Assembly (NCBI GenBank): GCA_046590195.1
Contig: JBKJTP010000226.1
Location: 1-20,003, forward strand
Reading direction: 5' to 3'
DNA: 20,003 nucleotides
From: JBKJTP01 sp046590195
GTDB taxonomy: Bacteria > Bacteroidota > Ignavibacteria > Palsa-1295
The translations under genes and the position numbers were made by a program. This document shows, one piece after another, positions 1-7,500 of the stretch. How positions within the stretch are numbered: the stretch's first letter is position 1; each line of letters starts with the position of its first letter. The notes beneath the pieces were generated by a model. That model was not told the origin of the DNA, did no database searches, and saw only the letters and a program-made list of their open reading frames with translations.

Positions 1-50
1 CTATGCTATCAACTTCCAGGCACGATGGTGGCAGGAAGTTGATAGCATAG
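1..50. repeat. Perfect 17-bp inverted repeat at the left end (probable fold-back artefact)
   Basis: Bases 1-17 (CTATGCTATCAACTTCC) are the exact reverse complement of bases 34-50, separated by a 16-base spacer. The inner arm encodes the conserved RecQ CYQLP segment on the minus strand, so it is genuine coding sequence. The outer arm, at the extreme edge, has no coding role and brings a stop codon into recQ. A perfect repeat that begins exactly at base 1 and copies its neighbour in inverted form is what a chimeric fold-back read or an assembly break gives. A natural hairpin inside recQ is possible but much less likely. Confidence 0.85.
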
Positions 51-215
51 CGCCTTCCCGCCACCGGTAGGCATCACGACAAGCACATCACGGCCGTAGA
101 GGAGCGAGGAGATCGCCTCCTCCTGTTGCTCGCGAAATCGATCGAGACCGAAGCGCGTCCGAAGTACCTCTCTCAACTCCTCGGAGGAGTGGCGATATCC
201 GGAGCTGGCGATCAT
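9..215 (-). CDS. recQ: ATP-dependent DNA helicase RecQ, N-terminal fragment
   Basis: This is the first 68 codons of a RecQ-family 3'-5' DNA helicase, which unwinds branched DNA in recombination and replication-fork repair. Residues 15-35 (LREVLRTRFGLDRFREQQEEA) hold the RecQ zero motif FGxxxFRxxQ with its adenine-contacting Gln. Residues 48-62 (VMPTGGGKALCYQLP) are the Walker A/motif I block; RecQ usually has GGGKS, and here the last position is Ala. The frame stops after PATIVPGS because of the fold-back at bases 1-17, so the true gene almost certainly continues to the left. The start lies 9 bases after the purM stop, and TAGG, made partly from that stop codon, may act as a weak ribosome site. 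It is probably the last gene of the lipoprotein-purM-recQ group. The family call is secure, and the C-terminus shown is not real. Confidence 0.85.
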   Translation of the reverse strand: MIASSGYRHSSEELREVLRTRFGLDRFREQQEEAISSLLYGRDVLVVMPTGGGKALCYQLPATIVPGS

Positions 216-224
216 GATTGGAGC

Positions 225-1292
225 CTACCCTCGCGCAATGCGACCCATCATCACCGGCTGCTCGCCGAGTGACTGAAGCTTCGAAGAGACTGCTTGCGCG
301 ACAGCAGGATCGACGATCAGGATCAGACCAATTCCAAGATTGAACGTGCGGCGCATGTCATCTTCAGGTACGCCCGCCGCGCTTTGAATGAGCTTGAAGA
401 TCGCTGGACGCTCCCAGGCTTTCCAATCGATGTCAAGTGTAAGTCCTTCGCGCAGAACTCGAGAGGTATTTCCAACAATGCCTCCACCAGTGATATGGCT
501 CAACGCATGTATATCCTTCACTGGCTCAAACTCCTCGAGTAGCGACATGATCTGATTGAGATATGAGCGATGCACCTTTAGCAATGAATCTGCGATGCTC
601 TCGCCCTCAAGTTCTGCTGGCTTGTCATTCACGTCATAGAGAGGGAAGAGCGCCTTGCGAGCCAGGCTATAGCCATTCGTATGGAGTCCGCTGCTGCGAA
701 GTCCGATCAACACATCACCCTCTTGTACATTCTCGCGTGTGAACATTCGCGCGCGATCGACGATACCGACGATGGTGCCGGCAAGATCGTAATCCGATCC
801 TTCATAAATGCCCGGCATCTCTGCGGTCTCACCGCCGATCAATGCGCAGCCATTCTCCTTACACGCCTTAACGAATCCACTGATGATGGCGGTGCCGACA
901 TCGACATTGAGGTGACCTGTCGCGAAGTAATCGAGAAAGAACAAAGGCCGTGCACCGCAAACCAGAATATCATTGACGCAATGATTCACAAGATCAGACC
1001 CAACCGTATCATGACGATCCGCCATCGTTGCGATCTTGAGCTTCGTCCCTACGCCATCAGTGCTCGAAACCAGCACTGGAAACTTCAGCTCTGGGAAGCG
1101 TGCATCGAAAAGGCCGCCAAAGCCACCGATATCCGTAAGCACTCGCTCGCTGAACGTCGAGCGGACCATCGGCTTTATCCGATGGACCAATTCTTCGCCG
1201 GCATCAATGTCAACACCTGCATCGCGATAAGTGAGACCCGTCTCTTTATGCTGGACCATGGCAACTGGGTCGGATAATTTTTTATCGATCAT
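225..1292 (-). CDS. purM: Phosphoribosylformylglycinamidine cyclo-ligase (AIR synthetase)
   Basis: PurM closes the imidazole ring of FGAM with ATP to give aminoimidazole ribotide, step 5 of de novo purine synthesis, in the cytoplasm. The 355 residues match the usual length of about 345-350. Visible signatures are the TYRDAGVDIDAG start (21-32), the nucleotide-binding STDGVGTK (77-84), NHCVNDIL (103-110), GGETAEMPG (153-161) and HITGGGIVGN near 267. Met12 (MVQHKETGLTYRDAG) is a possible later start, but ATG at 1292 overlaps the upstream lipoprotein stop by one base (TAATG), which favours it through translational coupling; no Shine-Dalgarno site is seen. No other pur gene is in the window. The gene looks intact. 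Confidence 0.97.
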   Translation of the reverse strand: MIDKKLSDPVAMVQHKETGLTYRDAGVDIDAGEELVHRIKPMVRSTFSERVLTDIGGFGGLFDARFPELKFPVLVSSTDGVGTKLKIATMADRHDTVGSDLVNHCVNDILVCGARPLFFLDYFATGHLNVDVGTAIISGFVKACKENGCALIGGETAEMPGIYEGSDYDLAGTIVGIVDRARMFTRENVQEGDVLIGLRSSGLHTNGYSLARKALFPLYDVNDKPAELEGESIADSLLKVHRSYLNQIMSLLEEFEPVKDIHALSHITGGGIVGNTSRVLREGLTLDIDWKAWERPAIFKLIQSAAGVPEDDMRRTFNLGIGLILIVDPAVAQAVSSKLQSLGEQPVMMGRIARG

Positions 1293-1828
1293 TACTGGCG
1301 AGGTGTTGCGACGATGAGAAAAGTCTGCTCGATCTCTAGTGGTGTGTCTTGCGCCAATGGGCGTGAAGACATCACATGAGCTTCGAGCGTGAATTGCTCA
1401 AGTTTGAAATACTCTGAAATATTGGTGTCGATCGGATTGATCAGAAAGCGGTTGGCATCCGGCATCGGCTTTAGCGTCCCGATGTGCACTCGAGGCAACG
1501 CATCGGTCAGGACAAAGTACTCGATCGAATCGAATACACTGAGAGACGAACTGCTTTGAGCGCCGATCTTCAAAAGCGTTGCAGCCTCTACCCGATCTCT
1601 CGTTGTTGACTGTTCGAGGAATTCATTAGCAGTATCCGCAATGTTGAAGCTCAGCGTGGTATCGATCCCCGACCCAGAAGCGTCTATCGTTGACGCAAAG
1701 CGCCGATCGATCGTAAAGCTGAATTGCGGGTCGATCCCCGACACGCATGACGCCAGGAATATCGTGATAAAGAACAGGGGAAAAATCTTACGGCAAGTTT
1801 TCTGCATGTACTGGCGTTTGTGCCACAC
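1292..1828 (-). CDS. Small exported lipoprotein of unknown function
   Basis: I do not recognise the family. The 178-residue product has a basic N-terminus, a hydrophobic stretch at about 15-26 and the lipobox LASC with the acceptor Cys at 28. It should be lipidated and anchored in the envelope, and Val/Ser after the Cys gives no inner-membrane retention Asp. The mature part is rich in Ser, Thr, Ile and Phe with alternating hydrophobic residues, which suggests a beta-sandwich fold. The GTG start at 1828 is preceded by AGGGGAG (1834-1840) with a 5-base spacer; ATG at 1807 would still give a good signal peptide but has no such site. The stop overlaps the purM start by one base, so the two are probably translated in tandem, although no functional link to purines is evident. 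Confidence 0.75.
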   Translation of the reverse strand: MWHKRQYMQKTCRKIFPLFFITIFLASCVSGIDPQFSFTIDRRFASTIDASGSGIDTTLSFNIADTANEFLEQSTTRDRVEAATLLKIGAQSSSSLSVFDSIEYFVLTDALPRVHIGTLKPMPDANRFLINPIDTNISEYFKLEQFTLEAHVMSSRPLAQDTPLEIEQTFLIVATPRQ

Positions 1829-1903
1829 TCAAACTCCCCTGCTTTTGACTGGGGTTCCGATCTCTCTGCCTTTCAGCCCTCTCATTAACCGAAACCGAAG
1901 GAA
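1829..1903. promoter_or_regulatory. Divergent intergenic region, lipoprotein-purM-recQ and rlmI
   Basis: These 75 bases separate two genes read in opposite directions, so they should carry both promoters. The only clear element is the minus-strand ribosome site AGGGGAG at 1834-1840. On the plus strand AAGGA (1898-1902) sits only one base before the TTG at 1904, which is unusually close. I see no convincing -35/-10 pair on either strand. Confidence 0.4.
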
Positions 1904-3082
1904 TTGACCGACTATCCTAGCATCCGCCTCAGAAACAAGGAAGAAAAGCGCCTCATCCAGGGACACCTTTGGGCGTTCAGCAATGAACTCGTTGAGATCC
2001 GAAAGGACATTCCTGCAGGATCCGTCGTCCGGCTTGAGCGTGAGAATGGCGGTGACCTGGTAGGCCTCGCCATTTACAACCCTCACTCGCTCATCGCAGC
2101 CCGGATCATAAGCCGAAAGGCCGAGGAGGTGGATGACGACTTTTGGAAGTCTCGCTTAAAGGCAGCGGCGGATAGACGAAGCCTCTTGCTCGGACGCCGC
2201 AACGCGGCTCGGCTGGTGCACGGCGAGAGCGACTTCCTTCCTGGGTTGATCATAGACCGATACAACGACATTATCAGCTTCCAGATCGCCTCGGTTGGGT
2301 TTGAGGTCATCAAGGACGATCTTGTCCGATACATTGATGAGCTGTGGTCGCCAAAGACGATCGTAGAAAAGAATCAGACAAATCTTCGAAAGCTCGAGGG
2401 ACTTGAGCTGATCTCGAAAGTGCACAAAGGGAGCGATCCATCTACGCAGATCGTGGATGAGTTGGGCACCAAGTTCGAGCTGGAGATCGAGTCCGGACAA
2501 AAGACCGGGTTCTTCCTCGATCAAATGGAGAATAGAACAGCCATCAGGAGCTATACCAAGCCTGGGGATGAGTGCATCGACCTCTTTGCGAACGAGGGTG
2601 GCTTTGCCCTCAACATGGCGCTTGCGGGGGCTGCAAACGTGCTTGCTGTCGACGCATCAGCACAGGCTCTACAGCGAACAAAGGCAAATGCTGAGCTGAA
2701 CGAAGTGAAAGATAGGGTACAGACTGAGGTTGCGGATTGCTTTGACTTCTTAAAAGCCCATCAAAAGCAGTATGATGTAGTCGTTCTTGACCCACCAGCG
2801 TTAGTTAAGTCCAAGAAGGATCTGGCCGCAGCACGCAAGGGTTACCTTCAGATCAACGCAGATTCGATGAGGATCACGAAGCCTGAGGGCGTCCTGCTCA
2901 CCGCATCCTGCTCCCATCACGTTACCCGCGAAATGCTTCACGATGTGATTCAGGAAGCGGCACGGCGATCGCGGAGACAGGTGACAGTGCTGGAAGAACG
3001 TGGCGCAGGAATTGATCACCCTGTGCTAATGGCGATGCCCGAGACGCGCTATTTGAAGGTGTTCATCCTTCGGGTTCATTAG
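1904..3082 (+). CDS. rlmI: RlmI-type 23S rRNA (cytosine-C5) methyltransferase with PUA domain
   Basis: RlmI-family enzymes transfer methyl from S-adenosylmethionine to a cytosine C5 in 23S rRNA (C1962 in E. coli). The 392 residues show an N-terminal PUA-like RNA-binding domain (about 5-70), a linker domain and a Rossmann methyltransferase domain (about 190-390). Motifs are GQKTGFFLDQMENR (198-211), motif I DLFANEGGFAL (226-236), an acidic SAM-ribose residue in AVDAS (248-252), VVVLDPPALVKSK (292-304) and ASCSHH (334-339) with the candidate catalytic Cys336. An in-frame stop at 1886-1888 limits the start; TTG at 1904 is the only usual start codon before the PUA domain. The canonical RlmI motif I has YTGGF where this protein has NEGGF. 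Family call strong; the exact target base is inferred. Confidence 0.88.
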   Translation: MTDYPSIRLRNKEEKRLIQGHLWAFSNELVEIRKDIPAGSVVRLERENGGDLVGLAIYNPHSLIAARIISRKAEEVDDDFWKSRLKAAADRRSLLLGRRNAARLVHGESDFLPGLIIDRYNDIISFQIASVGFEVIKDDLVRYIDELWSPKTIVEKNQTNLRKLEGLELISKVHKGSDPSTQIVDELGTKFELEIESGQKTGFFLDQMENRTAIRSYTKPGDECIDLFANEGGFALNMALAGAANVLAVDASAQALQRTKANAELNEVKDRVQTEVADCFDFLKAHQKQYDVVVLDPPALVKSKKDLAAARKGYLQINADSMRITKPEGVLLTASCSHHVTREMLHDVIQEAARRSRRQVTVLEERGAGIDHPVLMAMPETRYLKVFILRVH

Positions 3083-3116
3083 GTGTCGCTGCAAAAGCTT
3101 CTTTCACGTATAACTG

Positions 3117-3124
3117 TAACTTTG
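3117..3124 (+). promoter_or_regulatory. Possible Bacteroidota-type -7 element (TAnnTTTG)
   Basis: TAACTTTG matches the TAnnTTTG consensus of the Bacteroidota housekeeping sigma factor exactly, in the gap between rlmI and the beta-barrel gene and about 70 bases before the chosen start. I do not find the partner TTTG/TTG element at the expected 19-21-base spacing upstream, so this may be chance. Confidence 0.25.
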
Positions 3125-3193
3125 GGTATAGGTCGCGGGTTAGTTTTTTTGATGCCGATGAGTAGCTCGGTTGGCAACATGGTGAAGGATGTT

Positions 3194-3874
3194 ATGAAAA
3201 AGCTTATTTTGGCCCTTGCGGCCGCGATGTGTGTGTCTACTTCGGCGATGGCTCAGCCTGTTGAAGTAGAGAAAGGGATGCCTGCGGATTCCGCGATCAT
3301 CTTCGAGTCGCCGCGTCCCCTGCTTGAAACGACTGAGCAGCTAGACGCCCGTTTGAACAACGGCTGGGGTTTTGGGGCGTTCTTTACCGATTATGGATTT
3401 GGCGGCCAGCTTTACGCAAGCAGCCGCTTGAGCCAGGATCTGACGGGTCTCATTACCCTCGATCTCGGCTCTGCAAAGAGCGACAAGGAATTTGGCTTTC
3501 AGGATGAGATCAAGGTCAACAGGATCCTGGTGCTTCCGTTGATGGCATCAGCGCAGTATCGGGTACTCAGCGAGTCACTGGGCGAGAATTTTCGGCCATA
3601 CATCACAGCCGGCGCTGGTCCAGTGTTCGTCCTAACTACCCCAGGCGATCAGGAATTCTTCTCCTCCTTCGGCAACGCGCAGGTCAAGACTGTTCCTGGC
3701 GGATTCGGGGGGATAGGTGCAAACTTCGGCCTCGACAAGACGACAACATTTGGGGCAAGCGTCCGCTATTTCTTCGTCCCGCTTCCGGAGCCGGGCATTG
3801 AGAGTCTTCAGGGTGTTACCCTCACAGATCTCAACGGACTATTTATCGGCGTGAATTACGGCTTTAATTTCTAA
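3194..3874 (+). CDS. Secreted outer-membrane beta-barrel-like protein
   Basis: The 226-residue product starts with a clear Sec signal peptide, MKKLILALAAAMCVSTSAMA, with likely cleavage at AMA/Q. The mature chain is built of short amphipathic strands rich in Gly, Tyr, Phe and Ala (for example YITAGAGPVFVL and FGASVRYFFVP). It ends in GVNYGFNF, and a C-terminal Phe is typical of outer-membrane barrels recognised by the BAM complex. I therefore infer a small barrel of about 8 strands; no ligand can be named. The open frame reaches back to 3083, directly after the rlmI stop, but ATG at 3194 is chosen because AAGGA (3185-3189) lies 4 bases before it and the signal peptide begins there. ATG at 3179 is a second option. 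The gene is convergent with the ICMT-family gene, 15 bases away. Confidence 0.75.
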   Translation: MKKLILALAAAMCVSTSAMAQPVEVEKGMPADSAIIFESPRPLLETTEQLDARLNNGWGFGAFFTDYGFGGQLYASSRLSQDLTGLITLDLGSAKSDKEFGFQDEIKVNRILVLPLMASAQYRVLSESLGENFRPYITAGAGPVFVLTTPGDQEFFSSFGNAQVKTVPGGFGGIGANFGLDKTTTFGASVRYFFVPLPEPGIESLQGVTLTDLNGLFIGVNYGFNF

Positions 3875-3889
3875 TCTGAGTTCTCAAAT

Positions 3890-4495
3890 TCACACGCGGA
3901 ATGCACAAAGGCACAGTGAGCCTTTGACAAATCCTGAGGCAATTACAAGAATTGCGCTGATCGAAAGCGATTGAAACGATCGCCTTTCCGAACGCAGTGC
4001 CATCGGCACATCCAACGTAACCGCATTATTCCCTCCACGCCATGGGCTTATGCGGGGGATAAATGACGGGACGTTCTCGCAGTATGTCTTATACTCTGCA
4101 CCAAATGCCTGACGCAAGTAACCTTGTTCGCGGGCAACGATCATGTAGTACTGGAAGCTGAACCAGATCAAGCCGAGCACAGGCAACCACCAGATCCCGC
4201 CCATGACTCCGATCCCGGTGTACATCAGAATGTTGCCGACGTATAGCGGATTGCGAACATGTCCGTACGGACCTGCTGTGACCAATCTAGGCGCACCCAC
4301 GTCCGCCGTAGCGCGCGTCTCTAGTCCTGCGTACCCCACGCTATAGATCCGAATCAACTCGCCGAGTATCAGCATCCCAAGTCCGACAAATACCCAGGTC
4401 CATGTGGGTCTTCCCACAATGAGGAGTAGGATCAGGAATGGGATTGGAGTGTAGCTCCTATTCGTAAAGAGCCAATGCTGAAGCTTTTCTTTCAC
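3890..4495 (-). CDS. ICMT/PEMT-family membrane methyltransferase
   Basis: This 201-residue integral membrane protein belongs to the isoprenylcysteine carboxyl methyltransferase / phospholipid methyltransferase fold. Helices are visible at about 15-28, 33-52 and 88-120. The SAM-binding block is VTAGPYGHVRNPLYVG (72-87), followed by the paired conserved elements AREQGYLRQAFGAEY (121-135) and CENVPSFIP (139-147). Bacterial members act on small or lipid substrates that cannot be predicted here. Beyond the usual end at about 150, roughly 50 further residues include a hydrophobic segment (about 175-190) and end CLCAFRV, which is not standard. The start is GTG at 4495 without a Shine-Dalgarno site. 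It follows the kinase gene by 63 bases in the same frame with no stop between, so co-transcription is likely. Confidence 0.8.
   Translation of the reverse strand: MKEKLQHWLFTNRSYTPIPFLILLLIVGRPTWTWVFVGLGMLILGELIRIYSVGYAGLETRATADVGAPRLVTAGPYGHVRNPLYVGNILMYTGIGVMGGIWWLPVLGLIWFSFQYYMIVAREQGYLRQAFGAEYKTYCENVPSFIPRISPWRGGNNAVTLDVPMALRSERRSFQSLSISAILVIASGFVKGSLCLCAFRV
3906..3926. terminator. Weak hairpin near two convergent gene ends
   Basis: CAAAGGC (3906-3912) pairs perfectly with GCCTTTG (3920-3926) around a 7-base loop. It lies 32 bases after the beta-barrel gene stop and inside the last codons of the convergent gene. There is no T-run on either side, so it is at best a weak terminator. Confidence 0.2.
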
Positions 4496-4558
4496 GGTCG
4501 ACAGGGTATTTGAGTCGGGCGTATAACCCGGGCACGGGGCTTCCGGCTCCGCACCATT

Positions 4559-7500
4559 CTAGGCTTCTTCTGAGGAGCTCTTACGGGCCGGTACCTCGAT
4601 ATGGAACGTCGTGCCTTGCCCAAGTTTACTTTCAACTGAGATAGTACCGCTCATATCTGTGATCGTTTTCTTCACGATCGCAAGGCCCAATCCCATACCA
4701 CTGGTCTTGGTCGAGAAGTTTGGATCAAACGCCTTTTCCAGAGTTTCATCGTCCATACCGGATCCTGTATCGCTTAAGCGAATGTGCACCATCCCCTTCT
4801 CTTCGTTCGCTCGAAGCGCGATCACGCCCCAGCCATCGATCGCTTGAGTTGCGTTGCGCATGAGATTGACAAGTAGCCTTCTAAACTCCTCCTCGTCGGC
4901 ATGGATCGGACTGAGCTTCGGAGGAATATCGATCGCAAAACGGATGCGATGACGCTCAGAATCGAACAGAGCAACCGCGCTCTCAACAACTCGGCGAACA
5001 GGCACTGCAGCATACCTGCGACGAGGCATCTCACCAAAGCGCGAGAACTCCGTAGCGATACGAGTGAGTAGATCGATCTGTTCACCGAGCGTTCGCATGA
5101 CGCGCTTGAAGATCAGGCCGAAGTTCGGATCCTTCATCTCTTGCGCATGCTCGAGATGCTGCACCGAGAGGCGCATTGGGGTCAGCGGATTTTTGATCTC
5201 ATGGGCAACCTGCCGCGCCATTTCCTTCCACGCCAGTTCACGTTCACTTGCGGCGATGCGTTCGCGGTTCTTCTCAAGTTCTGCGGTCATGATGTTAAAG
5301 GCGTGCATCAACTCGCCGATCTCATCGTCTCGATCTACCTCGATCGTGGTGCCAAGTTCTCCTTCTGCGACGTGTTCGGTTGCAAGCGTCAGTCGCTGGA
5401 TCGGGGAGGCAACACGTGCAGCGAAGATCGCACCGATACCAAGTAGTACTACACCGAGTGCAGCGAATGTGCCGTAGATCAAGCTTGTCGTCCTTGAAAC
5501 TTCTGCCTCGATGCGGCTCTGCTCTTCCAATGTAGCAACGCTGAGAATTGCGATCGGAGACTCGCTTTGCGGAGTCGTTACTGCCCTGAATCCAACTTGC
5601 AGCTGTTGATTACCTGCGCGCTGTGGTTCAGTGATGAATGTCTTCTGCCCAAAGACGATCTCGCGCATGGCATATGGCGCGAGAATGCTTGAGAGTAGCG
5701 TTGATTCGTGGAGCTCTGGACGGCTGGTGCCGATGAGCATTCCACGAGTAGAATACACGTTGAAGTCGCGACCCAGCACCTCCGCAAGTTCAGCGATCGT
5801 CTTCTTGAATGACGAATCGGTCGGACTTATTGTACGAAGGACAAACTCCGCGCTGAGCCTATCATTTATAGCTTGTGCGTCACGTTGCAACCTGTCCTTA
5901 TCCTCAAGACCTGCACGCGTTCTAAGCAGATCGCGCGTGACGAACGTAACAACGACGAGTGGCAACAGCGCTATAGCCAGAACGACGAGGAAGATTCGAT
6001 CACGAAAGCGCAAAGACACACGAACCGTCTTAGAGGTTAGCTGACGCGCAATGAGCACGATCACCGCGATCAACACGCCATACAACAAGCCGATCGCGTT
6101 AAGTCGAAGTCCGAATTCAAGGACCCTTGCGAGGGATGGGAGTGGGATGCTAACTGAAAGAACCGATGGCTCGGCGGTTGTAGCCCGGGCATTCAGTGGA
6201 TAATACTGTGTAAGATAGCGCGCCCCACCCAGCGTGTTGAGCCGTGTCATCTTCTCGACGCTATTGATCTTAGCTCTGATACCGCTTGGGAGTTCGGCAG
6301 GAATGTCTAAGGATGGCGCGTTCGTCATCACTCGAAGGCTAGGCCGATAGTGCGCTACGATGAACTCACCCTCTTGAATGAGTTCGCTTGCATATCCAGA
6401 TTGCTCCCGATTTTCGAGCAATTCGAATGTACCGGCTTCACTTACAAGGGCCGGCAATTCACTCCACACCGCTATTGACACCAAGAGCGCTTGCTCACTT
6501 CCGCGCAATTGCACAAGCTTTGCTGCAGCCACCATCGGATTGCACCAGCGAGTAAAGCATTCTGTCGATCGAGTGATAGGATTTTGCTGACGAACGCCGG
6601 CTTGAAGTGCAAGTTGTTCCACATCTCCGCGGTTCTTCGACGCCTGCAGTGTTCCCTCTGCCGTGCTAGAGTTCGCGAAGTGGGAGATCAGCTTGCCGTT
6701 CTTATCCTTCACGTCGATCAGCACATTCCACTCAGGTTCATTCGCGAACTCCGTCGCGTAGATGAGAAAGGCAAGCTGATCGATCACTGGCGCTTCGAGA
6801 GATTGCCCGATCCACTGATCAAAGTTTTCCTGCAACGACCCGAACGTACTGAAAAGCGTTGGTTCAATGCTGACAACACTGAGTTGCGATTGATCGCGCA
6901 CAACATCAGCGTTCAAGATATCTCGCTTCACGCTTTTTTGCGCGACCAGCGGACTCATAAGCAATGCACTAGCAGCCAAGATAAAGATCACCGCGCGGCT
7001 CGATCGTGGAAGACGGTACAAGAATGACGGCGTGCTCTCCTGCGAAGTCGACCAGAAGGCATCAGCAACAATGATGGCAGCGCTGATCATCAGCAACAAG
7101 CCCGTAGCAGCGAATCGGTAACCAACGCCTACAGATTCCTGTGGGCTGAATGCAAAAGCTGCAGCAGCCAGCAAGGCACCAAGCACAGTGGTACCCAGGA
7201 GAACACGCCAACTGAGCGACAGCCACCTCGGCATCAGGAAGATGAATGCACGAAGTGCGAACGTCAGAACCAGTGTACCCAAGAAGAGGAAAGCAATACC
7301 AAGACTCAGGATGGAAAGATACATCATGAGCTCTGACGGTGCTGGCAAGATCTCCTTGATCACAAGGAATCGTATCCTTCCATTGAGCACCATGAAGTCA
7401 ACGATAGCGCCAAGAATCGAGATCAACAGCTGACTGCCGATCGCTGCAAGGAGTGAAAACAGTATTAGAGTCCCTGCTTCCCGTCTCACGATAAGTCGCA

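Noticed and set aside
681..1277. 198-residue open frame on the plus strand opposite purM
   Set aside because: Antisense to a fully conserved PurM; the translated sequence resembles no family and has no ribosome site.
3083..3193. 37-codon extension of the beta-barrel gene to GTG 3083
   Set aside because: The signal peptide and the AAGGA site both point to ATG 3194; the extension would bury the signal peptide.
4492..4557. 21-codon frame (ATG 4557) ending GTGA at the ICMT-family start
   Set aside because: No good ribosome site and an Arg/Pro-rich sequence with no sign of coding; overlap likely chance.
6491..7027. 178-residue open frame on the plus strand inside the kinase gene
   Set aside because: Lies wholly opposite a continuous kinase frame; GATC-rich, stop-poor DNA makes long antisense frames common here.
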